A DNA stretch of 52,812 nt from Andreesenia sp964489735 (GTDB lineage: Bacteria; Bacillota; Clostridia; Tissierellales; Gottschalkiaceae). Of this stretch, positions 1-8,674 are shown piece after piece. Every line of letters begins with the position of its first letter. Positions within the stretch are counted from its first letter, which is position 1. The position numbers were made by a program, and so were the translations under genes. The notes beneath the pieces were generated by a model. It had not been told where the DNA came from. It worked only from the letters and a program-made list of their open reading frames with translations, and made no database searches. The stretch lies in NCBI GenBank assembly GCA_964489735.1, contig CAZBAL010000012.1, positions 1 to 52,812 of the forward strand, in the 5' to 3' direction.

Positions 1-2
1 CT

Positions 3-869
3 TCTACATCGTGTCCATACTGCGATTCTCCTATAGTTTTAGCAGAAAAGCAGGAAGAGGCTATAGTTCCTGATGGGATAATTCCTTTTAAAATAGATAA
101 AAATGATGCATCTAGAAGATTTACAGACTGGATAAAAAAGAGATGGCTTGCGCCATCGCAACTTAAAAATCTGTTTCAAAAAGGAAAAGTTCTGGGAATA
201 TATATACCGTACTGGACCTTTGATTCTGATGTTGAATCAAGATATAGCGGTAGAGGTGGAATTGACAGAACAGTTCAATATAGAGACAGTGAAGGTAAGA
301 CACAGACAAGAATAGAGACTGATTGGTACAGTGTTAGTGGAACAGTAGGCCAGAAGTTTGATGATATATTAGTAAAAGCAACTAATGTCTTAGATCCTGG
401 GCACCTAGATTCTGTAGGACCCTTCAATACGGTTATGGGGCTTAGTGGCTATTCCTCTGACTATATGGCAGGACTTTCAGCTGAACGATATAATATCCCG
501 CTGAAAGATGCTCATTCAGAAGCTGTTAGGAGAATGGAGTCAGAAATGAGAGAACTTGCTTCTCAGGACATATTGAGAAGATATGATAGAGCAGAGGTTA
601 ACAGGATAAATTCTCGTTTCTACAATGAGACTTATAAACATGTTATGTTGCCAGTATACTCTACTTCATATAGTTTTAAGGGAAAGAGCTACAATGTACT
701 TATCAATGGTGAAGATGGTAAAATTGTTGGTGATTATCCAAAGAGCTATGTGAAGATAGGCTTAATAGTGGCGTTGGTAGTTATTATCCTTATACTTGTA
801 TATACGGCCACTGGCAGATCAGAGGCATTGAACTTAGCGATGAGCTATATGAGCTTTCTGAACTTCTAG
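3..869 (+). CDS. zinc-ribbon membrane protein, 5' end missing
   Basis: The reading frame is open from the left edge, so the start lies outside the window; 288 residues are visible. The first visible residues hold a CPYC pair, which looks like the second half of a zinc ribbon. A long soluble region follows, including an aromatic stretch (IPYWTFDSD) and a charged helix-rich part. One hydrophobic segment sits near the C-terminus (IGLIVALVVIILILVY), leaving about 20 residues after it. This matches a family of Firmicute proteins with an N-terminal TFIIB-like zinc ribbon and a C-terminal membrane anchor, which is sometimes mislabelled as a PriA-type helicase. I see no helicase motifs. The function is unknown. 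A terminator follows directly. Confidence 0.6.
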   Translation, partial: STSCPYCDSPIVLAEKQEEAIVPDGIIPFKIDKNDASRRFTDWIKKRWLAPSQLKNLFQKGKVLGIYIPYWTFDSDVESRYSGRGGIDRTVQYRDSEGKTQTRIETDWYSVSGTVGQKFDDILVKATNVLDPGHLDSVGPFNTVMGLSGYSSDYMAGLSAERYNIPLKDAHSEAVRRMESEMRELASQDILRRYDRAEVNRINSRFYNETYKHVMLPVYSTSYSFKGKSYNVLINGEDGKIVGDYPKSYVKIGLIVALVVIILILVYTATGRSEALNLAMSYMSFLNF

Positions 870-899
870 TTTCATAGATAAAGAGCGGTTTTTTATAAT

Positions 900-942
900 A
901 GGGAATTCTATAGTGTAGATACTGTAGGATTCCCTTTTTTTT
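900..942 (+). terminator. rho-independent terminator after the zinc-ribbon gene
   Basis: The arm AGGGAATTCTATAGT (from 900) pairs with ACTGTAGGATTCCCT, using a few G-U pairs, and a run of eight T follows. It separates the first gene from the radical SAM gene. Confidence 0.85.
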
Positions 943-1086
943 AATAGCTTTTCATCAACTAAAGGATTAATTGATAAGCGAGTATTTAGATGATAAAATA
1001 AATTGTAACTTTGATAATTTTTATGATTCATAAATTGAATCATTGGTATTGTTCAGAAAATGTGTACAGAAGAAGAGATGTTATAG

Positions 1087-2034
1087 ATGAGATATGGTGA
1101 AAAAAGATACTATACAGTAGATTATTACTTAAAAAATGAATTTGGAGAAAAGACTGTTAAGCTATCGCTTGATGGTGGATTTTCATGTCCAAATAGAGAT
1201 GGCAAAATAGGTGATAAAGGCTGTATTTTTTGTTCGGAATCAGGTTCAGGAGATTTTACTTCAAGAAATGAGGAAGCTGATCTGGAAAATATTGAAGCTG
1301 ATATAGATAGACAGATTGATAAACAGATAGAGATCCTGAGTGACAAATGGAAGAATGCCAAGTACTTGGCATATTTTCAGAGTTTTACAAACACATATGC
1401 TTCTGTTGAAAAGCTCAGAAAGATTTACTACAAGGCAATTGAAAATCCAAATATTTCAGGAATATGTATAGCTACAAGACCTGACTGCTTAGATGAAGAG
1501 GTGCTAAAACTGCTAGATGAAATTAATAGGAATACTTTTATGTGGATTGAACTTGGATTTCAGACCTGCAATGAAGAGACAGCAAGGTTTATTAGAAGAG
1601 GGTATGAAAATAAGACTTTCTCCGAAGCTTGCGATAAGTTGAACAAGCTAGGTATAAGAGTAGTTGCACATATGATAGTAAATCTTCCAGGCGAAAAGAG
1701 AGAAGACTACTTTAATACATTGGATTTTATAGTTAAAAGCAAAGTATGGGGAATAAAAATCCACATGCTTCACATAATGAAAGGAACAGACCTTGGGAAC
1801 TTTTATTATGAAAATAAATTTGATCTGATGTCAGCTGATGAATATGTAGAGATCTTGACTGAGTTAATAGCCAGACTTCCTAAGGATATGGTTGTCCATA
1901 GAATTACAGGTGATTCACCTAGAGATCTTTTAATAGAGCCAGAATGGACTAGAAACAAGATATATATTATTGGAAGTCTTGAAAAGAAACTCAAAGAAAA
2001 AGGATGGTATCAGGGAGTATTACATGATAAATGA
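1087..2034 (+). CDS. YhcC/YtqA-type radical SAM protein
   Basis: This 315-residue protein opens with RYYTVDYYLKNEFGEKTVKL and then a cysteine cluster, CPNRDGKIGDKGCIFC. The spacing is the one seen in the TIGR01212/YhcC radical SAM family, where these cysteines hold the [4Fe-4S] cluster that cleaves S-adenosylmethionine. Further family features are the YFQSFTNTY segment, CIATRPDC, ELGFQT and HMIVNLPGE. The family is widespread in bacteria, but its substrate is not firmly established. The ATG has an AGAAGAG ribosome site before it; a nearer upstream ATG is stopped at once. It has its own space upstream and precedes the ruv cluster by about 60 bases. Confidence 0.88.
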   Translation: MRYGEKRYYTVDYYLKNEFGEKTVKLSLDGGFSCPNRDGKIGDKGCIFCSESGSGDFTSRNEEADLENIEADIDRQIDKQIEILSDKWKNAKYLAYFQSFTNTYASVEKLRKIYYKAIENPNISGICIATRPDCLDEEVLKLLDEINRNTFMWIELGFQTCNEETARFIRRGYENKTFSEACDKLNKLGIRVVAHMIVNLPGEKREDYFNTLDFIVKSKVWGIKIHMLHIMKGTDLGNFYYENKFDLMSADEYVEILTELIARLPKDMVVHRITGDSPRDLLIEPEWTRNKIYIIGSLEKKLKEKGWYQGVLHDK

Positions 2035-2097
2035 TTTAATTTATTTCTTTATTTGTGATAATATATATATATCGTATGTATGTTTGGAGGAAATAAA

Positions 2098-2592
2098 TTG
2101 ATAATTTTAGGAATAGATCCGGGAATTGCTATAGTTGGTTATGGCATAGTAGAGTATGTCGGAAATAAGTTTAAAACGATAGACTATGGTGCAATTCTGA
2201 CAAAACCAGACACACCATTTCCGGAAAGGCTGAAAATAGTCTATGATAGGTTGACGGATATTATTGAGCAATATAAACCTGACGCAGTAGCAATAGAGGA
2301 ACTGTTTTTCAATAAAAATGTTAAAACAGCTATAGATGTAGGTCAGGCTAGAGGTGTTCAGCTTTTAGCTGTTGTAAATCAAGGGATTCCCTTATTTGAA
2401 TACACTCCGCTACAAGTCAAGCAGGGAGTTGTAGGTTATGGTCGTGCAGAAAAAAGACAGGTTCAGGAGATGGTAAAAATGATTTTGAACCTCAAGAAAA
2501 TTCCAAAGCCTGATGATGTTGCGGATGCTTTAGCGGTTGCGGTGTGTCATGCCCATTCAGGAAATTTCAACCAGCTGTTTAAGATTAAATAA
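2098..2592 (+). CDS. ruvC: Holliday junction resolvase RuvC
   Basis: RuvC cuts four-way DNA junctions during recombinational repair, acting with RuvA and RuvB encoded next to it. The TTG at 2098 is chosen because GGAGG lies 7 bases upstream, inside the longer frame opened by the ATG at 2080, and because it gives 164 residues, the usual family size. The four acidic catalytic residues are visible: D7 in GIDPG, E67 in AIEELFF, and D140 and D143 in DDVADALA. The gene is followed 17 bases later by ruvA. The order ruvC-ruvA-ruvB is standard in Clostridia. Confidence 0.95.
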   Translation: MIILGIDPGIAIVGYGIVEYVGNKFKTIDYGAILTKPDTPFPERLKIVYDRLTDIIEQYKPDAVAIEELFFNKNVKTAIDVGQARGVQLLAVVNQGIPLFEYTPLQVKQGVVGYGRAEKRQVQEMVKMILNLKKIPKPDDVADALAVAVCHAHSGNFNQLFKIK

Positions 2593-2609
2593 TAAAAGGG
2601 TGGTTAATT

Positions 2610-3209
2610 TTGTATGAATATATAATTGGTAATATTGTTGATGTATTTGAAGATAGGATAGTTCTTGAATCGAATATGATAGGATATTCTATCTATACAT
2701 CTTCAAATACCATTCAAAATATAAATGAAAGAGATAATGTTAAGATCAGAACTCATCTCTCTGTTAGAGAAGATGATATGACTTTATATGGTTTTTTAAC
2801 TTATGATGAACTTGAAATGTTCAGGTTGCTTCAAACGGTTTCTAAGATAGGACCCAAAGTAGCTATTGGAATACTTTCGGCTCTCAGTTCAAGGGAGATT
2901 AAAGAAGCAATTCTTTTTAGTGACACAAAAGTGCTGACTAAAGCTCCTGGAGTTGGAGCCAAAACAGCACAGAGAATGATTTTGGAGCTTAAGGATAAAG
3001 TATCAGAAGAGGATGTGCTGAGGGCTGAATCTACAGAAGATGTCCCAGTATTTGAACCAGCGGCATCTACAGAAGGTGAAGTTCTGGAAGCATTGGTATC
3101 GTTAGGTTACAGTAGAGGGGAAGTTTATTCTGTTCTAGGGAAAATTGATACCGAAGACAAGTCTGTTGAAGATATATTAAAGCAGGCTCTTGTTATGATA
3201 GGAAAATAG
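2610..3209 (+). CDS. ruvA: Holliday junction DNA helicase subunit RuvA
   Basis: RuvA binds the Holliday junction and loads the RuvB motor. The 199-residue product starts at TTG 2610, seven bases after an AAAAGGGTGG ribosome site. The N-terminal OB-fold (MYEYIIGNIVDV) is followed by helix-hairpin-helix motifs, seen as SKIGPKVAIGILS and KAPGVGAKTAQRMILELKDK. The C-terminal domain, which contacts RuvB, follows an acidic linker rich in E and S and begins around EVLEALVSLGYS. It sits between ruvC and ruvB with 17-18 base gaps, so the three are probably one transcript. Confidence 0.95.
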   Translation: MYEYIIGNIVDVFEDRIVLESNMIGYSIYTSSNTIQNINERDNVKIRTHLSVREDDMTLYGFLTYDELEMFRLLQTVSKIGPKVAIGILSALSSREIKEAILFSDTKVLTKAPGVGAKTAQRMILELKDKVSEEDVLRAESTEDVPVFEPAASTEGEVLEALVSLGYSRGEVYSVLGKIDTEDKSVEDILKQALVMIGK

Positions 3210-3227
3210 CTGGAAAAAGGTGATTAG

Positions 3228-4238
3228 ATGAGTGAAATGGATGAAAGATTTGTTACTAGGGATATAAGAGAAGAAGACCTGGATATGGAGTCCTCATTGA
3301 GACCGAAAACTTTGGGTGATTATGTTGGCCAGGATACTGTTAAGGAACATCTTAAAATATTTATAGAAGCGGCGAAAAAGAGAGATGAAGCACTAGATCA
3401 TGTTCTTTTGTATGGACCACCAGGTCTTGGAAAAACGACATTGGCAAATATAATAGCAAATGAGATGAATTCTGATATTAGAGTCACATCAGGACCTGCT
3501 ATTGAAAGGCCAGGAGATTTGGCAGCTATTTTGACTAATTTACAGGAAAATGATGTACTTTTTATAGATGAGATTCACAGAATAAACAGATCTGTCGAAG
3601 AAGTACTGTATCCTGCTATGGAAGATTATTCTCTAGATATAATAATTGGAAAAGGACCGAGTGCAAGATCAATAAGGATTGACTTATCTAGATTTACACT
3701 TATAGGTGCTACTACTAGAGCAGGACTTTTGACATCGCCATTGAGAGACAGGTTTGGTGTAATGTGCAGATTAGATCTCTATAACACTGAACAGCTTACA
3801 GATATTGTAATGAGATCAGCCAATATTCTGGGAATTGAGATTGATGCCGAAGGTGCCGAAGAAATAGCAAAGAGATCTAGGGGAACACCGCGTATAGCAA
3901 ATAGAATTCTAAGAAGAGTTAGAGACTATGCACAGGTAATAAAAGATGGGGTAATAGATTGTGAAGTTGCAAAAGAAGCGCTTGATCTTTTTGAAATAGA
4001 TGAGTTAGGCTTAGATAAGACAGATAGAAATGTTATTTTGACGATGATAGAAAAATTTGGTGGAGGGCCCGTTGGCCTTGATACATTAGCAGCTTCTACT
4101 GGCGAAGAAAGAGGAACTATTGAAGATGTGTATGAACCGTATTTGATACAGCTAGGTTTTATAAATAGAACTCCAAGAGGTAGAGTTGCCACGAAAATAT
4201 GTTACGATTATTTTGGTTTTGAGTTTCCATCTGAGTAA
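3228..4238 (+). CDS. ruvB: Holliday junction branch migration ATPase RuvB
   Basis: RuvB is the hexameric AAA+ motor that drives branch migration. The 336-residue length is typical. Walker A is GPPGLGKT at residues 63-70 and Walker B is LFIDEIH around residues 111-117. Sensor 1 is the GATTRAG region and the arginine-finger segment is LRDRFG. The C-terminal winged helix ends with TPRGRVATKICYDYFGF, a typical RuvB tail. The ATG at 3228 has an AAAAGGTG ribosome site. queA follows after 16 bases, consistent with one operon. Confidence 0.97.
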   Translation: MSEMDERFVTRDIREEDLDMESSLRPKTLGDYVGQDTVKEHLKIFIEAAKKRDEALDHVLLYGPPGLGKTTLANIIANEMNSDIRVTSGPAIERPGDLAAILTNLQENDVLFIDEIHRINRSVEEVLYPAMEDYSLDIIIGKGPSARSIRIDLSRFTLIGATTRAGLLTSPLRDRFGVMCRLDLYNTEQLTDIVMRSANILGIEIDAEGAEEIAKRSRGTPRIANRILRRVRDYAQVIKDGVIDCEVAKEALDLFEIDELGLDKTDRNVILTMIEKFGGGPVGLDTLAASTGEERGTIEDVYEPYLIQLGFINRTPRGRVATKICYDYFGFEFPSE

Positions 4239-4254
4239 GAAAAGAGGTTTTTAG

Positions 4255-5280
4255 ATGAAAAAACAAGATTTTTATTTTGATCTTCCGGAGGAGCTGATTG
4301 CCCAGGTTCCTATTATAAATAGAGAAGAATCAAGACTTTTAGTTTTAGACAAAGAAACTGGGAAAGTAGAGCACAGATCATTCATTGATATCTTAGACTA
4401 TCTTAGTGAAGGCGATACTCTTATATTGAATGATACAAAAGTAATTCCTGCAAGGCTGTATGGACAGAAAGAGGGAACTGGTGGGAAAGTGGAAGTTCTT
4501 CTTCTCAAAAATACGGAAGGTGATAAATGGGAGGTTCTAGTTAAACCAGGTAAAAAAGCGAGAATTGGTTCTAGATTGGAATTTGGAAATAATCAGCTCA
4601 AATGTGAAGTCATAGATATGATAGAGGATGGAAAGCGAATAGTAGAGTTTGAATACGATGGAATATTTAATGAGATACTTGATCAGCTTGGTGAAATGCC
4701 ACTTCCTCCATATATCACTGAAAAGCTAGAGGATAGGGACAGATATCAGACTGTATATGCCAAGAATGAAGGTTCGGCAGCAGCACCGACAGCAGGACTT
4801 CATTTTACGAATGAGATGATAGAGAAAATAAAGAACAGAGGTATAAACATCGGTTATGTTACACTTCATGTGGGGCTTGGAACATTCAGACCAGTAAAAG
4901 AAGAAGATATAAATGATCATATTATGCATACTGAGTTCTATGAAGTCTCAGAAGAAACGGCTGAGCTTATAAACATGACGAAGAAAAATGGTAAAAGCAT
5001 AATTGCAGTTGGAACAACTTCTGTTAGAACATTGGAATCAGCAGCAGATGAGTCTGGAATAATTAAGGCGAAAAGTGCTGATACTGATATATTTATATAT
5101 CCAGGTTATGAGTTCAAATTGGTAGATAAGATAATTACAAACTTTCACCTACCAGAATCAACGCTTATAATGCTAGTTTCAGCAATGGCGGGAAGAGAAA
5201 ACACACTTGATGCTTATAATCAAGCAGTTAAGGAGAGGTACAGATTCTTTTCTTTTGGAGACTGCATGATAATAAAATAA
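4255..5280 (+). CDS. queA: S-adenosylmethionine:tRNA ribosyltransferase-isomerase QueA
   Basis: QueA moves the ribosyl group of S-adenosylmethionine onto 7-aminomethyl-7-deazaguanine in tRNA, giving epoxyqueuosine. The 341-residue protein begins with the family signature FYFDLPEELIAQVP and contains LNDTKVIPARLYG, GEMPLPPYI, AAPTAGLHFT, HVGLGTFRPV and ITNFHLPESTLIMLVSA, all diagnostic. The full family length is present. It lies between ruvB and tgt, the other queuosine gene here. No ruv-queA terminator is visible. Confidence 0.96.
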   Translation: MKKQDFYFDLPEELIAQVPIINREESRLLVLDKETGKVEHRSFIDILDYLSEGDTLILNDTKVIPARLYGQKEGTGGKVEVLLLKNTEGDKWEVLVKPGKKARIGSRLEFGNNQLKCEVIDMIEDGKRIVEFEYDGIFNEILDQLGEMPLPPYITEKLEDRDRYQTVYAKNEGSAAAPTAGLHFTNEMIEKIKNRGINIGYVTLHVGLGTFRPVKEEDINDHIMHTEFYEVSEETAELINMTKKNGKSIIAVGTTSVRTLESAADESGIIKAKSADTDIFIYPGYEFKLVDKIITNFHLPESTLIMLVSAMAGRENTLDAYNQAVKERYRFFSFGDCMIIK

Positions 5281-5350
5281 ATATCGGATATGTAAATAGG
5301 AATGAGTTAAATATATTATAGAATATTGAAAGAATGAGGAAGTGAAATGG

Positions 5351-6499
5351 ATGGCTATAAAATATGAACTGCTTGGGGAGTCTTCAGAGACTAAAGCTAG
5401 GTATGGAAAAATTCACACTCCACATGGAACAATTGAAACACCTGTTTTCATGCCTGTAGGAACCAGAGCGACTGTAAAAGCAATGACTCCAGAGGAGTTA
5501 AAAGATATAAATGCACAGATAATACTCAGCAACACTTATCATCTGTATTTGAGACCAGGTGAGGATATTGTAAAAGAAGCCGGTGGTCTTCATAAGTTCA
5601 TGAACTGGGATAGACCAATACTGACTGACAGTGGTGGGTTCCAGGTTTTCAGTCTGGATGGAATGAGAAAAATTGATGAAGAAGGGGTTACTTTCAGATC
5701 TCATATAGATGGATCGAAGCATCTTCTAACTCCAGAGAAAGCTATTCAGATTCAAAACGACTTGGGTTCTGATATTATGATGGCTTTTGATGAATGCGTA
5801 TCTCACCCTGCAGACTGGCATTACGTTAAAAATTCACTTGAGAGAACTACGAGATGGGCTAGAAGGTGTAAAGAAGCAAATGCAAATCCTGATAAACAGG
5901 CTATTTTTGGTATAATTCAAGGTGGAATGTATAAAGACTTAAGAGCACAGAGTGCCAAAGAGATTATAGATATAGATTTCCCAGGATATGCAATAGGTGG
6001 ACTAAGTGTTGGAGAACCGGCAGATCTTATGATAGATGTGCTAGAAGCAACAGTACCTTTTATGCCGGCAGACAAGCCTAGGTATTTTATGGGAGCAGGA
6101 AGTCCGGACTATCTTATAGAGCTTGCAATCAGAGGTATTGATATGGCAGACTGTGTGCTGCCTACTAGAATTGCAAGAAATGGAACGGTTATGACAAGCC
6201 ATGGTAGACTTGTTATAAGAAACGCAAAATATAAGAGAGATTTTACTCCGCTCGATCCAGAGTGCAATTGTTATACATGCAGAAATTATTCTAGAGCATA
6301 TATTAGACATCTATTTAATGTAGATGAAATATTGGCTTCTAGACTTGCAACTATTCATAACTTGTATTTTCTATTAAATCTTATGGATAGACTTAGAGAA
6401 AGCATAAAAGAGGATAGAGTTTTAGAGTTCAGAAGAGAGTTCTATTCGAAATATGGAGTTTTAAAGTATCTGGAAGAGATGGAAAACTACAGTCTATAA
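5351..6499 (+). CDS. tgt: tRNA-guanine transglycosylase Tgt
   Basis: Tgt swaps the guanine at position 34 of certain tRNAs for the queuine precursor preQ1. I place the start at ATG 5351 because GAGGAAGTG lies just upstream; a GTG at 5342 in the same frame would sit inside that ribosome site. The product is 382 residues. The active-site region LTDSGGFQVFSL, the second aspartate region DCVLPTRIARNG, and the C-terminal zinc site CNCYTC with a following histidine (YIRHL) are all present. The tgt-yajC gap of about 150 bases contains a TATAAT-like box at 6596, so yajC may have a separate promoter. Confidence 0.96.
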   Translation: MAIKYELLGESSETKARYGKIHTPHGTIETPVFMPVGTRATVKAMTPEELKDINAQIILSNTYHLYLRPGEDIVKEAGGLHKFMNWDRPILTDSGGFQVFSLDGMRKIDEEGVTFRSHIDGSKHLLTPEKAIQIQNDLGSDIMMAFDECVSHPADWHYVKNSLERTTRWARRCKEANANPDKQAIFGIIQGGMYKDLRAQSAKEIIDIDFPGYAIGGLSVGEPADLMIDVLEATVPFMPADKPRYFMGAGSPDYLIELAIRGIDMADCVLPTRIARNGTVMTSHGRLVIRNAKYKRDFTPLDPECNCYTCRNYSRAYIRHLFNVDEILASRLATIHNLYFLLNLMDRLRESIKEDRVLEFRREFYSKYGVLKYLEEMENYSL

Positions 6500-6652
6500 A
6501 AATTTAGCAAGTCGGGAATGGAAAAACAGTATAGCGATATAAAGGTTATGTAGATATAAAAAACAAATAAACAACCAACAAAGTGAAAAATACTGTATAA
6601 TAGTATTATTGTAGTAAAAGTATTAGCAGCAATAGCTGAAAGGAGATTTTCA

Positions 6653-6937
6653 ATGAACGTAGAAGCAGTTAAACCAATATTGAGTACTTTCTTAGTTCCA
6701 ATACTTCTGTTAGCTTTTTTCTACTTTGCTATTCTTAGACCTAATAAAAAGAGAGAAGAAAAGCTAAATGAGATGAGAAGTGGAATTAAAGTTGGAGACA
6801 GTGTTGTTACTATAGGAGGAATTGTAGGAAAAGTTTCTTCTGTTAAAGATGACGAGATTGTAATCGAAGTTGGAGCTGACAGATCTAAGCTTACAATGAA
6901 GAAATGGGCAATTTCTACTGTAGGTGAAAAAAACTAG
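6653..6937 (+). CDS. yajC: preprotein translocase accessory subunit YajC
   Basis: YajC is a small membrane partner of SecDF. The 94-residue product has one N-terminal membrane helix (TFLVPILLLAFFYFAILRP), the family sequence RPNKKREEK right after it, and the conserved VGDSVVTIGGIVGKV strand motif. The ribosome site AAAGGAG lies 10 bases upstream. Its neighbours on the right, after the SCIFF pair, are secD and secF, so the Sec accessory genes bracket the SCIFF genes. Confidence 0.93.
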   Translation: MNVEAVKPILSTFLVPILLLAFFYFAILRPNKKREEKLNEMRSGIKVGDSVVTIGGIVGKVSSVKDDEIVIEVGADRSKLTMKKWAISTVGEKN

Positions 6938-6976
6938 TCAGAGATACTTATTAGATTTCAAATCCGAGCAAGGTTA

Positions 6977-6985
6977 TGATATAAT
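6977..6985 (+). promoter_or_regulatory. extended -10 promoter box before the SCIFF peptide gene
   Basis: TGATATAAT, an extended -10 element, lies about 33 bases before the ATG of the small peptide gene. A weak TTTCAA is at 6956-6961 as a possible -35. It would let the peptide be transcribed independently of yajC. Confidence 0.55.
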
Positions 6986-7017
6986 TGACTTACAGGGTTT
7001 AGAATGGAGGGTTAACT

Positions 7018-7164
7018 ATGAAACATGTTAAAACATTAAGCGGAAGCAATCTGAAAGATATGATTGTGAACCGTGGATGCGGAGAATGTCAAACTTCATG
7101 CCAATCAGCATGTAAAACATCATGCACAGTTGGAAACCAGAAATGCGAAAGCAAGGAAAAATAA
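7018..7164 (+). CDS. scfA: SCIFF peptide (six cysteines in forty-five), ranthipeptide precursor
   Basis: This 48-residue peptide begins MKHVKTLSGSNLKDM and carries six cysteines in its second half (CGECQTSCQSACKTSCT, then NQKC). This is the SCIFF pattern, a ribosomally made peptide nearly universal in Clostridia, whose cysteines are cross-linked to backbone carbons by a radical SAM enzyme. That enzyme is encoded 90 bases downstream. GGAGGG lies 7 bases before the ATG. The N-terminal half is the leader. A perfect hairpin terminator follows the stop codon, so the peptide is probably made in excess of its maturase. The biological role of SCIFF is still debated; links to quorum or metabolic regulation have been proposed. 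Confidence 0.95.
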   Translation: MKHVKTLSGSNLKDMIVNRGCGECQTSCQSACKTSCTVGNQKCESKEK

Positions 7165-7182
7165 TTTACTTATATTTACTAT

Positions 7183-7213
7183 AAAGTAGTGGAGAAAATC
7201 CACTACTTTTTCC
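7183..7213 (+). terminator. perfect hairpin between SCIFF peptide and maturase genes
   Basis: AAAGTAGTGGA at 7183-7193 pairs exactly with TCCACTACTTT at 7199-7209 around a GAAAA loop, and T residues follow. It lies 18 bases after the peptide stop codon and 40 bases before the maturase start. Partial read-through here would set the peptide-to-enzyme ratio. Confidence 0.9.
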
Positions 7214-7253
7214 TTTTAATCTATTTTAATTCTATAAACATAGGGGTGATTAT

Positions 7254-8606
7254 GTGGTAAAAACACATAAATTTTATCTTAATGATAAACATATAGTACT
7301 TGATATAAACAGTGGAGCAGTTCATTTAGTTGATGAGCTTGCATATGATTTGGTGGATGTTTTTGAAGAAAAAAGTCTTGATGAGGTAAAGGCAGAATTT
7401 AAAGACAGATACGAAGACTCACATATAGAGGAAGCGTGGAAAGAAATCGGGCAGCTTAAAGAAAATGGACTGCTCTTCAGTGAGCCAGCAGATGTTGGAG
7501 AAATTGTATATAATGAAGATAATATTGTTAAGGCACTTTGTCTTCATGTGGCTCATGATTGCAATCTGAAGTGCAATTATTGTTTTGCATCACAGGGAGA
7601 CTTTGATGGTGAGAAGCTTTTGATGAAGCCGGAAATAGGAAAAAAAGCATTGAAATTCTTAGTTGAGAACTCTGGGAACAGAAAAAATTTGGAAGTTGAC
7701 TTTTTTGGTGGCGAGCCACTTATGAACTTTGAGGTTGTAAAGGAATTGGTTGCATACGGAGAAGAGCTTGAAAAAGAGTATGATAAAAACTTCAGATTTA
7801 CAATAACAACAAATGGTGTTCTATTGGACAGAGAAAAAATGGACTATATAAATGAAAAAATGGACAATGTAGTTTTAAGTTTGGATGGAAGAAGAGAAGT
7901 TCATGATGCTATGAGACCAACGGTTTCAGGAAAGGGTTCATATGATTTAATAGCTCCTAAATTCCTGGAATTCACAAAGCTAAGAGGAGACAAATCATAT
8001 TATATAAGAGGAACATTTACTTCTAAAAACTTAGATTTTTCTAAAGACGTTCTATTTCTAAAAGATGAAGGGTTTGATATAATATCTATGGAGCCCGTTG
8101 TTGCAGAGCCTGATCAGGACTATGCTATTTTAGAAGAGCATCTTGAAGAAGCAATCAAAGAATATGAGATTCTATCGGAGGAATACATCAAAGCTAATAA
8201 ATCGGGGAATGGATTTGAGTTTTTCCATTTCATGATTGATCTGTCACAAGGACCTTGCTTTGTTAAAAGAGTAGTTGGATGTGGAGCAGGTTCTGAGTAT
8301 TTAGCGGTAACTCCTGAGGGAGATTTATATCCATGTCATCAGTTTGTTGGAAATGAAGATTTCAAGATAGGAACAGTTTTTGAAGGAGTAACTAAACCTG
8401 AGGTAGTTGCGGAATTTAAGAAAACAAATGTCATGACTAAAGAAAAGTGCCAAGAGTGCTGGGCTAAGTACTACTGCAGTGGAGGGTGCCATGCAAATGC
8501 TTATAATTTCAACAATGATATAAATATTCCATATGAGATAGGTTGTGAAATGGAAAAGAAAAGAGTTGAATGTGCTATTTCAATAAAAGCAAATATGCTG
8601 GACTAG
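7254..8606 (+). CDS. scfB: SCIFF radical SAM maturase (thioether-forming)
   Basis: This 450-residue enzyme installs sulfur-to-carbon cross-links in the SCIFF peptide. The N-terminal 80 residues look like the peptide-binding RRE-type domain. The radical SAM cluster motif is CNLKCNYCF near residue 105. The C-terminal SPASM region, which holds auxiliary iron-sulfur clusters, is seen as VVGCGAGSEYLAVTPEGDLYPCHQF and, near the end, CQECWAKYYCSGGCHANAY. The start is GTG 7254 with AGGGGTGAT just upstream; an ATG two bases earlier in another frame stops at once. The pairing with the six-cysteine peptide makes the assignment firm. Confidence 0.95.
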   Translation: MVKTHKFYLNDKHIVLDINSGAVHLVDELAYDLVDVFEEKSLDEVKAEFKDRYEDSHIEEAWKEIGQLKENGLLFSEPADVGEIVYNEDNIVKALCLHVAHDCNLKCNYCFASQGDFDGEKLLMKPEIGKKALKFLVENSGNRKNLEVDFFGGEPLMNFEVVKELVAYGEELEKEYDKNFRFTITTNGVLLDREKMDYINEKMDNVVLSLDGRREVHDAMRPTVSGKGSYDLIAPKFLEFTKLRGDKSYYIRGTFTSKNLDFSKDVLFLKDEGFDIISMEPVVAEPDQDYAILEEHLEEAIKEYEILSEEYIKANKSGNGFEFFHFMIDLSQGPCFVKRVVGCGAGSEYLAVTPEGDLYPCHQFVGNEDFKIGTVFEGVTKPEVVAEFKKTNVMTKEKCQECWAKYYCSGGCHANAYNFNNDINIPYEIGCEMEKKRVECAISIKANMLD

Positions 8607-8674
8607 TTAAGCAGGAAATATGTTAGTATAATAATAAGCATTTAATATATTAAATTGGAGAAGAGGTGTGGAAT

